Assembly (NCBI RefSeq): GCF_006716125.1
Contig: NZ_VFOM01000001.1
Span: forward strand, 310,001 to 374,000
Source: Homoserinimonas aerilata
GTDB taxonomy: Bacteria; Actinomycetota; Actinomycetes; Actinomycetales; Microbacteriaceae
DNA: 64,000 nucleotides
Direction: 5' to 3'
The position numbers and the translations under genes were made by a program. This document shows, piece after piece, positions 17,599 through 27,080 of this stretch (positions are counted from its first letter, which is position 1; every line of letters begins with the position of its first letter). A model generated the notes under the pieces. That model saw nothing but the letters and a program-made list of their open reading frames with translations. It did not search any database and was not told the origin of the DNA.

Positions 17599-18342
17599 AT
17601 GAGCGAACAGCCTGACAGCCCTGAACTTGCGCAGCTGCGGTTCGTGACCGATACGCCACTGCGGGGTGAGCATCCGAGGTTCGACGAGTTGGTTGCGGTG
17701 CTGGCCCGTCTGCGTGCACCGGGCGGATGCGCGTGGGATGCCGAGCAGACCCATGAGTCGCTGGTGCAGTATCTGGTCGAGGAGACGTATGAGCTGATCG
17801 ATGCGATCGAGTCGGGTTCGCGCGAGGAGCTCATCGAGGAGCTCGGCGATGTGCTCTACCAGGTGGTGTTCCATGCCGATATCGCGGCGCACACGCCGGG
17901 CGAGGAGTTCACGCTCGAGGATGTCGCGGCGCATATGACGCGCAAGATGGTGGGCCGCCATCCGCATGTCTTCGGCGATGAGGAGGCGCGGGCCGCGCTC
18001 GGCATCACGTCGGCTGACGACGTGGTGGCCAATTGGGATGAGTTCAAGAGGCTCGAGAAGCCTCACCGCACGAGCGTGCTCGATGGCATCCCGCAGGGGA
18101 TGCCGGCGCTGGCGCTTGCCGACAAGCTGTTGGGGCGGGCGCAGAAGGTGGGCGTGCTCGACGCGGATGCCGTGGGCGGCGTCCCGTTGGAGACGGAGGA
18201 GGAGCTGGGCGGCCTGCTGTTGGCGATCGTCTCTTCGGCGAAGGCGCGCGGTCTCGATTCGGAGCGTGCGCTGCGGTCGACGCTCAGGAGCCTGCAGGGT
18301 GAGATCCGGGAGGCTGAGGGCTCGGAGATCTCAGAGGAGTGA
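17599..18342 (+). CDS. mazG: Nucleoside triphosphate pyrophosphohydrolase
   Basis: Hydrolyses (d)NTPs to monophosphates and pyrophosphate, removing damaged or signalling nucleotides. The 247-residue protein carries the MazG metal-binding helices EETYELIDAIESG and EELIEELGDVLYQVVFHA (EExxE and ExxD), followed by the GRHPHVFGD and NWDEFKRLEK blocks of full-length MazG. The ATG at 17599 begins MSEQPDSPEL. It diverges from the CPBP gene and ends shortly before a hairpin terminator at 18346-18378. Confidence 0.92.
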   Translation: MSEQPDSPELAQLRFVTDTPLRGEHPRFDELVAVLARLRAPGGCAWDAEQTHESLVQYLVEETYELIDAIESGSREELIEELGDVLYQVVFHADIAAHTPGEEFTLEDVAAHMTRKMVGRHPHVFGDEEARAALGITSADDVVANWDEFKRLEKPHRTSVLDGIPQGMPALALADKLLGRAQKVGVLDADAVGGVPLETEEELGGLLLAIVSSAKARGLDSERALRSTLRSLQGEIREAEGSEISEE

Positions 18343-18345
18343 GGC

Positions 18346-18378
18346 GGTGCCCTCCCCGACCCGAACGGAGAGGGCACC
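18346..18378 (+). terminator. Hairpin terminator after mazG
   Basis: GGTGCCCTC (18346-18354) and GAGGGCACC (18370-18378) form a perfect 9-bp stem three bases past the mazG stop. There is no clear T-run, as is usual in high-GC actinobacteria. Confidence 0.65.
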
Positions 18379-18576
18379 CAGCCCGGGCAGCGTTTCGCTG
18401 GAAATTTCACAGCGCAACACGAGGCTCCGGACACTGGCCGTCGACTTACCCGATCGGCGGCCATGTTTTTTGAGGTGAGAGGCACCCGTTGCCTCTCGCT
18501 GCGCAAAACTGTGGGCCCAGGCCGTCATGCTTGTGATCGGCGGGCGACGTCGTTTGCGTCGTCAATCACAGTACAC
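18379..18576. other. Intergenic stretch with several hairpins, no gene recognised
   Basis: The gap from mazG to the ferritin (18343-18712) is 370 bases and holds no convincing protein gene. Visible structures are CAGCG-TTT-CGCTG near 18390, a T6 run at 18465-18471, a perfect GAGAGGCA-CCCGT-TGCCTCTC hairpin (18477-18497) and a GACG...CGTC hairpin near 18547. A small RNA is possible but not demonstrated. Confidence 0.4.
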
Positions 18577-18608
18577 AATAACACTCGTTAGCACAACAGT
18601 CGTTATGT
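18577..18608 (+). promoter_or_regulatory. Putative TetR operator upstream of the ferritin
   Basis: AATAACACTCGTTAGC (18577-18592) matches AATAACGATCGTTAGC, the palindrome in front of the downstream TetR gene (19311-19326), at 14 of 16 bases. A further half-site GTCGTTATG follows at 18600-18608. The region is AT-rich and would sit in the ferritin promoter, suggesting control by the neighbouring TetR protein. Confidence 0.6.
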
Positions 18609-18712
18609 ATTGATTGTTCCGGATGCTCCGCGGCCGTTGGCAAGGCTCGCCTCGCTTTATGCGTGCCTATCCTTGGGTGCGCTTCGTCGCCCCGCAGAGT
18701 AGCTTCTCCTGT

Positions 18713-19243
18713 ATGACACAGGCATCGTTCGACACATTGCTCGCCGAGCAGATCGGCCACGAGTTCGAGGCGGCCCAGCAGTACATCGCCATCGCCGTCT
18801 GGTACGACAATCGCGATCTTCCCCAGTTGGCCAAGCACTTCTATGCGCAGTCTCTCGAGGAGCGCAATCACGCCATGATGCTCGTGCAGTACCGCCTCGA
18901 CCGCGACCTCGGCGTCGTCATCCCGGGCGTGCCGACTGTGCAGAGCGAGTTCGCCGACGAGCGCGAGCCGATCGTGCTGGCCCTCGCGCAGGAGAAGCGC
19001 GTCACGGAGCAGATCGAGGCGCTCTTCGCCGCGGCGCGCTCTGAGACGGATGCTCTGGGTGAGCAGTTCATGTTGTGGTTCCTGAAGGAGCAGGTCGAGG
19101 AGGTGGCGTCGATGTCCACTCTGCTGACGATCGTCGAGCGCGCCGAGAACCTGTTCGACGTCGAGAACTATCTCGTGCGCGAGTCGATCGGCGATGGCGG
19201 CCATGACGCGAATGCCCCTCAGGCGGCGGGCGGCGCGGTCTAG
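18713..19243 (+). CDS. bfrB: Ferritin, BfrB type
   Basis: Non-heme ferritin that stores iron as ferric mineral in a 24-subunit cage. The 176-residue protein follows M. tuberculosis BfrB closely in pattern: EQIGHEFEAAQQYIAIAVWYD, AKHFYAQSLEERNHAMMLVQY and GEQFMLWFLKEQVEEVASM carry the ferroxidase Glu/His ligands. The ATG at 18713 (MTQASFDTLL) fits the family; a longer in-frame start at 18614 would add an unrelated N-terminus. An operator-like site upstream matches one before the adjacent TetR gene, implying joint control. No iron box (DtxR/IdeR type) was recognised. Confidence 0.93.
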   Translation: MTQASFDTLLAEQIGHEFEAAQQYIAIAVWYDNRDLPQLAKHFYAQSLEERNHAMMLVQYRLDRDLGVVIPGVPTVQSEFADEREPIVLALAQEKRVTEQIEALFAAARSETDALGEQFMLWFLKEQVEEVASMSTLLTIVERAENLFDVENYLVRESIGDGGHDANAPQAAGGAV

Positions 19244-19310
19244 TTTCGGCGCATCCTGCACCGCGGCATGCGGCGCTGCGTTATGTGGCGGGGAGCTAAG
19301 TTCGATTCAG

Positions 19311-19326
19311 AATAACGATCGTTAGC
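19311..19326 (+). promoter_or_regulatory. Operator of the TetR-family gene
   Basis: AATAACGATCGTTAGC contains the perfect 12-base palindrome TAACGATCGTTA and ends 21 bases before the GTG start of the TetR gene. Such a position and symmetry are typical for autorepression. Confidence 0.75.
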
Positions 19327-19347
19327 CGAAAGCTGTATGCTGGCGTC

Positions 19348-19944
19348 GTGACTCGGCAGCCTGACCTGGAGCGCAAGCCCGCGCTGATCGAGCAGATCCT
19401 CGACTATCTGCTTGACAAGCCTTTGTCGAGCCTGTCGTTCCGTACTCTCGCGAAGGCGCTCGAGGTGAGCACGTTCACGCTCGTCTACCATTTCGGCACG
19501 CGCGCCGAGCTGGTGAGCGACATCGTTTCGGCGATCTCGATGCGGGCGGAGGATGTCGAGGATGAGCTGATGCAGTCGCCGACGACGATCGACTCCTACC
19601 TTCTGGGGCAGATCAAGTCGTGGGAGTGGTCGGTTCAGCCCCGCAACATCCGTCTGCAGTGCCTCGAGTTCGAGGCCGCCCTGCTGGAGGCGCACGACCG
19701 TGAGGCTCACGAGTTCACGCGCACGCTGTACACGCGCTGGTATGAGATGGGGTGCGAGGCGCTTGTCGATCTCGGGCTAAGCCAGGAGGAGGCCACGGTG
19801 GAGGCGCGTCTCGCCGTCGACACTTTCTTCGGCCTGCAGTATGACCTCGTCGTGAATGAGGATGTCGAGCGTGCGACGGCGGCATTCCACCGCTCGATCG
19901 AGGTGCGCCGGGAGCGTCTCGAGCGCCTGCTCGCCCACGCCTGA
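19348..19944 (+). CDS. TetR-family transcriptional regulator
   Basis: DNA-binding regulator of 198 residues. The helix-turn-helix lies near residues 28-50 (SFRTLAKALEVSTFTLVYHFGTR), followed by a helical ligand domain with an alpha-helical pocket of unknown ligand. The start is GTG at 19348. A perfect palindrome directly upstream and its near copy upstream of the ferritin suggest it represses itself and the ferritin. It lies between the ferritin and hisS, both in the same direction, with 104 and 45 bases of gap. What it senses is unknown; iron or oxidative stress is speculative. Confidence 0.92.
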   Translation: MTRQPDLERKPALIEQILDYLLDKPLSSLSFRTLAKALEVSTFTLVYHFGTRAELVSDIVSAISMRAEDVEDELMQSPTTIDSYLLGQIKSWEWSVQPRNIRLQCLEFEAALLEAHDREAHEFTRTLYTRWYEMGCEALVDLGLSQEEATVEARLAVDTFFGLQYDLVVNEDVERATAAFHRSIEVRRERLERLLAHA

Positions 19945-19989
19945 CCTCGAGCAGCCGTGCCGGGCCGGCCGGCCTGCCAGAATAGGGGG

Positions 19990-21213
19990 ATGGCTTCTCC
20001 TGTCAATCCTCCCCGCGGTATGCGCGATTTCCTTCCTGCCGACAAGGCTCGCCGTGAGCGGGTGCTGTCGGTCATCCGCGGCGTCTATCGCTCGCATGGT
20101 TTCGATGAGATCGAGACGCCCGTCGTGGAGGACAGCTCCCGGCTGCATGCGGGCCTGGGTGGCGACAATGAGAAGCTCGCCTTCGGCATCCTGAAGCGGG
20201 GTCTCACGCGTGATGACTTCGCGGCGGCGACGGATGCTCTCGATCTGGCCGATCTGGGGCTGCGATTCGACCTGACGGTGCCGCTTGCGCGTTTCTATGC
20301 GACGCACCGCGGTGCGCTGCCGCCCGTGTTCCGTGCCATCCAGATCGCGCCGGTGTGGCGTGCGGAGCGCCCGCAGAAGGGCCGCTTCCGGCAGTTCGTG
20401 CAGTGCGACATCGATGTGATCGGTGAGGCGGGCCCGCTCGCCGAGGTCGAGCTGATCACGGCGACGTCGGCGGCGCTGGATGCCCTGGGGCTCGTCGGCT
20501 GCACGATCCGTATCAATGACCGCCGCATCCTGGTGGGGCTGCTGAATCACTGGAATGTGCCGACCGAGCTGCACGAGCGCGCGCTCATCACGATCGACAA
20601 GCTCGACAAGATCGGTGCCGATGGCGTCGCCGCGGAGCTGGCCGAGTCGGGCATCGCGACCGACGGCCTTGCTGCGGCGCTCGAGGTCGGCGGCTGGGAT
20701 CTGCTGGCGGATGCCCCCGCCTGGCTCGACACGGACGCCTACCGGGCGCTGCTCGATCTGCGCGCCGCAGTGCCCTCGGCGGAGCTCGTCTTCGACCCGA
20801 CGCTCGTGCGCGGCATGGGCTACTACACGGGCACCATCTTCGAGGTCGCGCATCCTTCGCTCGGCTATTCGCTGGGCGGCGGCGGCCGCTATGACGGCAT
20901 GATCGGCCGATTCCTGGGGGCGGATGTCCCGGCCTGCGGTTTCTCGCTCGGCTTCGAGCGGCTCGTCGATCTGGTCGAGCTGGGCGACGACGAGTCGGCG
21001 GATGCTGTGGCGCTTCTGCATGATGCGGACGTTCCCGCAGCCAGGCTTGTCGAGCTCAAGTCCGCGCTCGTCGCGCAGGGGCACAGGGTGCGGCTGGAGC
21101 GGCGCCCGAAGAACACGAAGGCGACGCTGGAGCGGCTCGCGGCGGACGGCTTCTCGCGTTTCGCGTTCGTCGACGCGGCCACGACGGAGCCGCAGCTGCG
21201 CCCCCTCGCGTAA
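19990..21213 (+). CDS. hisS: Histidyl-tRNA synthetase
   Basis: Charges tRNA-His. The 407-residue class II synthetase shows PRGMRDFLPADKARRERVL at the N-terminus (motif 1 region), motif 2 in RPQKGRFRQFVQCDIDVIG, the histidine-specific GMGYYTGTIFEV and motif 3 GGGRYDGMIGRF...GFSLGFERL, then an anticodon-binding domain. I chose the ATG at 19990 after GGGGG because it starts the family N-terminus; upstream in-frame sequence is unrelated. The motif 2 sequence (KGRFRQF) resembles the branch of HisRS that is common in several actinobacteria. Repeats follow the gene. Confidence 0.95.
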   Translation: MASPVNPPRGMRDFLPADKARRERVLSVIRGVYRSHGFDEIETPVVEDSSRLHAGLGGDNEKLAFGILKRGLTRDDFAAATDALDLADLGLRFDLTVPLARFYATHRGALPPVFRAIQIAPVWRAERPQKGRFRQFVQCDIDVIGEAGPLAEVELITATSAALDALGLVGCTIRINDRRILVGLLNHWNVPTELHERALITIDKLDKIGADGVAAELAESGIATDGLAAALEVGGWDLLADAPAWLDTDAYRALLDLRAAVPSAELVFDPTLVRGMGYYTGTIFEVAHPSLGYSLGGGGRYDGMIGRFLGADVPACGFSLGFERLVDLVELGDDESADAVALLHDADVPAARLVELKSALVAQGHRVRLERRPKNTKATLERLAADGFSRFAFVDAATTEPQLRPLA

Positions 21214-21237
21214 CGATCTGCCGCGTGCGGGTAACCC

Positions 21238-21331
21238 GCTGGTCGACGGGTAGCCCGCTGGTCGAGGTGTCGCCGTCTACGAGTAACTCGCTGGTCGAGG
21301 TGTCGCCGTCCACGGCGACAGTCTCGAGACC
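21238..21331. repeat. Dispersed palindromic repeat, type A (two partial, one full copy)
   Basis: Partial copies begin at 21238 and 21257 and a full 42-base copy spans 21290-21331. The full copy differs at one base from 10356-10397 (TCCACGG versus TCTACGG), 11 kb away. The repeats end 27 bases before the MarR operator. Confidence 0.85.
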
Positions 21332-21357
21332 AGACCGCAGATGCATAACCAATTTAT

Positions 21358-21370
21358 ATAACCATGTTAT
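21358..21370 (+). promoter_or_regulatory. Probable MarR operator/promoter
   Basis: ATAACCATGTTAT is a palindrome (ATAAC-n3-GTTAT) in a very AT-rich patch, ending 9 bases before the MarR start at 21380; another ATAACC lies at 21344. Its position suggests autorepression by the MarR protein. Confidence 0.6.
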
Positions 21371-21379
21371 GTTATCTCG

Positions 21380-21814
21380 GTGAGCAACGACATCCGCGAA
21401 ACCCTCGGCGAGCTCGTCGGCGCTGCCTACCGCCTGTCCCGTGTGGCAGCCCGCGCGACCGGTGAGACGACATCCGCCCTCGCCTACAGCGCGCTGAGCA
21501 CGCTCATCGAGAACGGCCCGCTGCGGGTGGGGGAGCTCGCGTCCCTCTGCCGTGTCAGCCAGCCCGGCATGACCAAGGTCGTCACCGCCCTCGAGGAGGG
21601 CGCGTGGGTCGAACGCGTCACCGACCCGCTTGATGCCAGGGCATCCGTCATCTCGATCACGGATGCGGGGCGTGTCGCCCGCAGCGAGAGGCTTGCCCGC
21701 ATCGGCGCCGCGATCGGGCCGTACTTCGAGGGGCTCGATCCGGCCGACCGGGCCGCGCTGGAGCGTGCCGCCCGCATCCTCGCTGAACGCGGCGATTCCG
21801 CACGATCGGGCTGA
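21380..21814 (+). CDS. MarR-family transcriptional regulator
   Basis: Winged-helix repressor of 144 residues that usually senses phenolic compounds, drugs or oxidants. The DNA-binding core is visible as RVGELASLCRVSQPGMTKVVTALEE, with the wing LDARASVISITDAGR. Start is GTG at 21380 immediately after an AT-rich palindrome. It precedes a major facilitator exporter by 62 bases in the same direction, the standard arrangement of a MarR-controlled efflux pump. Confidence 0.92.
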   Translation: MSNDIRETLGELVGAAYRLSRVAARATGETTSALAYSALSTLIENGPLRVGELASLCRVSQPGMTKVVTALEEGAWVERVTDPLDARASVISITDAGRVARSERLARIGAAIGPYFEGLDPADRAALERAARILAERGDSARSG

Positions 21815-21876
21815 CGGCCGCGATCTCCCGCAGCTCCCATTCCTTCAGCCAAAATCTCAAACAGAAAGCCGCCCGC

Positions 21877-24469
<2,593 letters not shown>

Positions 24470-24489
24470 CATCCGGCCAAAGCCGTACC

Positions 24490-24523
24490 GAAACCCTCGT
24501 CGCCTCTGCGCGGCGAGGGTTTC
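24490..24523 (+). terminator. Hairpin terminator after eno
   Basis: GAAACCCTCG (24490-24499) pairs with CGAGGGTTTC (24514-24523); an inner GCC/GGC extends the stem. It starts 21 bases past the eno stop. Confidence 0.75.
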
Positions 24524-24564
24524 GTCGTATCCGGCGGCGCTTACCCACTGCCCCGGATGCCTGT

Positions 24565-24620
24565 GAGTTGCCCACTTCGGCCCCTGATTTGGGCGAAAAG
24601 AGGGCCGAAGTGGGCAACTC
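24565..24620. repeat. Long inverted repeat element downstream of eno (copy 2)
   Basis: GAGTTGCCCACTTCGGCCC (from 24565) and its complement ending at 24620 form a stem of about 19 bp around a 16-base centre. The outer 13 bases of each arm equal those of the element at 16642-16697, although the centres differ. It lies between the eno terminator and the next gene. Confidence 0.8.
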
Positions 24621-24720
24621 GGCCGCCGGCCACACGACAAGACGCCCGCGCGGTGGTCCGCCACGGCCTTCGCGCATTTCGCTGGCCGTCCGCCCAGCCT
24701 GCCGCGGTTAGGCTTTTGGC

Positions 24721-25242
24721 ATGCCCAGATCTCCCCGTGTGAAGCGCGTCCCTGTGACGCTGCCCGCGCAGGGTGCTCCGGCGAACTGGCTGCGCGGCAT
24801 CCGCTTCTCTGGTTTCACGATGTTGACTCTCGGAATGCTGGTGCTGTTCGTCGTCGTGTTGGCGCCGTCGCTGCGCGTGTATGTGGAGCAGCAGCAGGAG
24901 CGCGCCGCGCTGGCGGCCGAGGTGGCGACGCAGCAGGATGAGGTCGACTCGCTCAAGCAGGATGTGGCGCGGTGGGATGACCCCAGCTATGTCGAGGCGC
25001 AGGCCCGCGAGCGTCTCTACTATGTGAAGCCGGGCGAGTTCAGCTATCTCGTGATCGATGACGGCGCGACGGCGGCGACGGCGGCGAATGGCGTTCCGAT
25101 CAGTGACCGGCTGCAGACGACCGAGGTCGACTGGGTGACGACGCTGCTGTCATCCGTGTTGACGGCCGGGTTGACGGATGCCGCCCCCGATGAGATCGTC
25201 GCCCCCGAATTTCAGACCGCTCCACAGCAAGGTTCACAATGA
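24721..25242 (+). CDS. DivIC/FtsB-like septum formation initiator
   Basis: Small bitopic division protein, 173 residues. A single transmembrane helix (FTMLTLGMLVLFVVVLAPSL, about residues 32-51) is followed by a coiled coil rich in Gln/Glu (residues 55-85) and the DivIC-type block WDDPSYVEAQARERLYYVKPGE. In the FtsQLB/DivIB-FtsL-DivIC complex such proteins couple septal peptidoglycan synthesis to the Z-ring. Order eno-divIC-DUF501 matches M. tuberculosis Rv1023-Rv1025. Its stop overlaps the next start by four bases. The C-terminal 60 residues are poorly conserved in type. Confidence 0.88.
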   Translation: MPRSPRVKRVPVTLPAQGAPANWLRGIRFSGFTMLTLGMLVLFVVVLAPSLRVYVEQQQERAALAAEVATQQDEVDSLKQDVARWDDPSYVEAQARERLYYVKPGEFSYLVIDDGATAATAANGVPISDRLQTTEVDWVTTLLSSVLTAGLTDAAPDEIVAPEFQTAPQQGSQ

Positions 25243-25817
25243 CGACCCCTCCTTTTGATCCGCCCACGGCTGAGGATGTTCGCATCGTCTCGCTCCAGTT
25301 GGGTCGCCCCGCCCGTGACGTGATCGGCATCGCCGCGCGCTGTGTCTGCGGTGCGCCGACCGTCGTGTCGACGAGTCCGCGGCTGGCCGATGGCACGCCG
25401 TTCCCCACGCTCTACTACCTGAGCCACCCTGCGGCGACCGCTGCTGTGTCCACGCTGGAGGCGAACGGCGTGATGGTCGAGCTGGCTGCCCTTCTCGAGG
25501 GGGAGACGGCGGATGCCTACAGCGCCGCCCATGAGGCATATCTGGCCGACAGGGAGGGCATCGAGCATGTGCCCGAGATCCACGGCGTCTCGGCGGGCGG
25601 CATGCCCACGCGCGTCAAGTGCCTGCATGCGCTGGTCGGCCATTCGCTTGCGGCAGGTCCTGGCGTGAATCCGATCGGCGATCTCGCTCTGGAGCGCGCC
25701 GCCTGGTCGCCCACAGTGTGTGAGTGCCCCGACTATTCAGATTCGGGCTATTCGGATTCGGGCCATGAAGGTTCGACCGGTGCCGAGGCATCCGGAGACG
25801 CGGTCCCGAACGAATGA
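25239..25817 (+). CDS. DUF501 family protein
   Basis: Cytosolic protein of 192 residues with no assigned biochemical role. The DUF501 hallmarks are RDVIGIAARCVCGAPTVVSTSPRL near residue 25, PFPTLYYLSHP, and TRVKCLHALVGHSLAAGPGVNPIG near residue 125, with conserved cysteines. The C-terminus ends in a short low-complexity repeat (YSDSGYSDSGH) and acidic tail. Four-base overlaps on both sides couple it to divIC and the subtilase. In other actinobacteria the next gene is often an exopolyphosphatase; here it is a protease. Confidence 0.85.
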   Translation: MTTPPFDPPTAEDVRIVSLQLGRPARDVIGIAARCVCGAPTVVSTSPRLADGTPFPTLYYLSHPAATAAVSTLEANGVMVELAALLEGETADAYSAAHEAYLADREGIEHVPEIHGVSAGGMPTRVKCLHALVGHSLAAGPGVNPIGDLALERAAWSPTVCECPDYSDSGYSDSGHEGSTGAEASGDAVPNE

Positions 25818-27079
25818 CTCGCGTTCCGCGTGCTGTGACAGCTGCGGCCATCTCGGTGCTGTTCGCCGTGCTGGCCACGCTCCTGGTGGCGTCTCCGGCT
25901 GCGGCTGACAGCATCCGCGACCGCGAGTACTGGCTGCAGCAGTACGGTGTGACGGAGGCGTGGGCGAAGAGTCGCGGCGCCGGTGTCACGGTCGCCGTCA
26001 TCGACACGGGTGTCGACGGTACGCATCCTGATCTGCTCGGCGCTGTCGTCGGGGGCACGGATGTCTCGGGTGTCGGTGCGTCGAATGGCCAGACCCCGGT
26101 GGGTGCCTCGAGCAGGGAGCACGGCACGATGGTGGCGTCGCTGCTGGCCGGTCGCGGTCACGGTGAGAATGGCGAGGACGGCGTGATGGGGGTGGCGCCG
26201 GAGGCGCGGCTGCTGTCGATCTCTGTCGGCTTCGGTGTGGGCACGATCAGCTCGGATGATCAGATCGCCGAGGCGGTGACCTGGGCGGTCGACAATGGGG
26301 CGGATGTGATCAACATGTCGCTCACCCGCAACACGCTCGAGTGGCCCGAGAGTTGGGACGACGCCTTCCTGTACGCCATGCAGAACGATGTGGTGATCGT
26401 TGCGGCGGCGGGTAACCGGGGCAGCGGTACAACGCAGGTGGGTGCGCCCGCGACGATGCCCGGCGTGCTCACGGTCGCCGGCGTCGACCGGCAGGGCGGC
26501 GCCAGTTTCGACGCGTCCTCGCAGGGCATCACCATCTCGGTGGCCGCTCCCAGCGAGGAGCTTGTGGGGGCGACGCCGTCTGGCGGGTATTCGACCTGGG
26601 GCGGCACCAGCGGGGCGACGCCGATCGTCGCCGGCCTGGTCGCACTTGTGCGTTCGGCGTATCCGAATCTGGATGCGGGCAATGTCATCAACCGAATCAC
26701 GGAGACGGCCACGCAGGTGGGCGCGTCGGCGCAGAGCCCCATCTACGGGCACGGGCGCATCAATGCGGCGCTCGCCGTTTCGGCGTCCGTGCCGGGGGTC
26801 GACGATGACCCGGCGAAGCAGTTGAGCGATTGGATCCGCGTGTATCGCAGGGCGGATGCGCCGCCGCTGCCGACCCCGACGCCCGCGCTTCCGACTCCGA
26901 CGCCCATTGCGGAGCCGGTGACGCAGGTGGCGAGTCCGCTCGGCACGGTGCTGCCGACGGTGTCGGATCTGCGCGAGTTCGGCATCCCTCTTCTCGTCTT
27001 CGTGCTGTTCGGCGGCGCAGTGGCCGCTGTGGGGTTTGCCGCGTTACGTCAGTTCGGGAGGAACCGGAGAAGGTACTAA
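25814..27079 (+). CDS. Membrane-anchored S8 (subtilisin-like) serine protease
   Basis: Secreted, C-terminally anchored protease of 421 residues. A signal peptide ends near SPAAADS; the catalytic Asp is in VAVIDTGVDGTHPDL, His in SREHGTMVASLLAG, the oxyanion Asn in VAAAGNRGSG and Ser in GGTSGATPIVAGLVAL, where the usual Met of GTSMATP is Gly. A Pro/Thr linker (PTPTPALPTPTP) and one transmembrane helix near residues 385-405 follow, with basic residues inside. The layout resembles mycosins, but no type VII secretion genes are in the window. It overlaps DUF501 (ATGA) and precedes NDH-2. Substrate unknown. Confidence 0.9.
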   Translation: MTRVPRAVTAAAISVLFAVLATLLVASPAAADSIRDREYWLQQYGVTEAWAKSRGAGVTVAVIDTGVDGTHPDLLGAVVGGTDVSGVGASNGQTPVGASSREHGTMVASLLAGRGHGENGEDGVMGVAPEARLLSISVGFGVGTISSDDQIAEAVTWAVDNGADVINMSLTRNTLEWPESWDDAFLYAMQNDVVIVAAAGNRGSGTTQVGAPATMPGVLTVAGVDRQGGASFDASSQGITISVAAPSEELVGATPSGGYSTWGGTSGATPIVAGLVALVRSAYPNLDAGNVINRITETATQVGASAQSPIYGHGRINAALAVSASVPGVDDDPAKQLSDWIRVYRRADAPPLPTPTPALPTPTPIAEPVTQVASPLGTVLPTVSDLREFGIPLLVFVLFGGAVAAVGFAALRQFGRNRRRY

Positions 27080-27080
27080 C

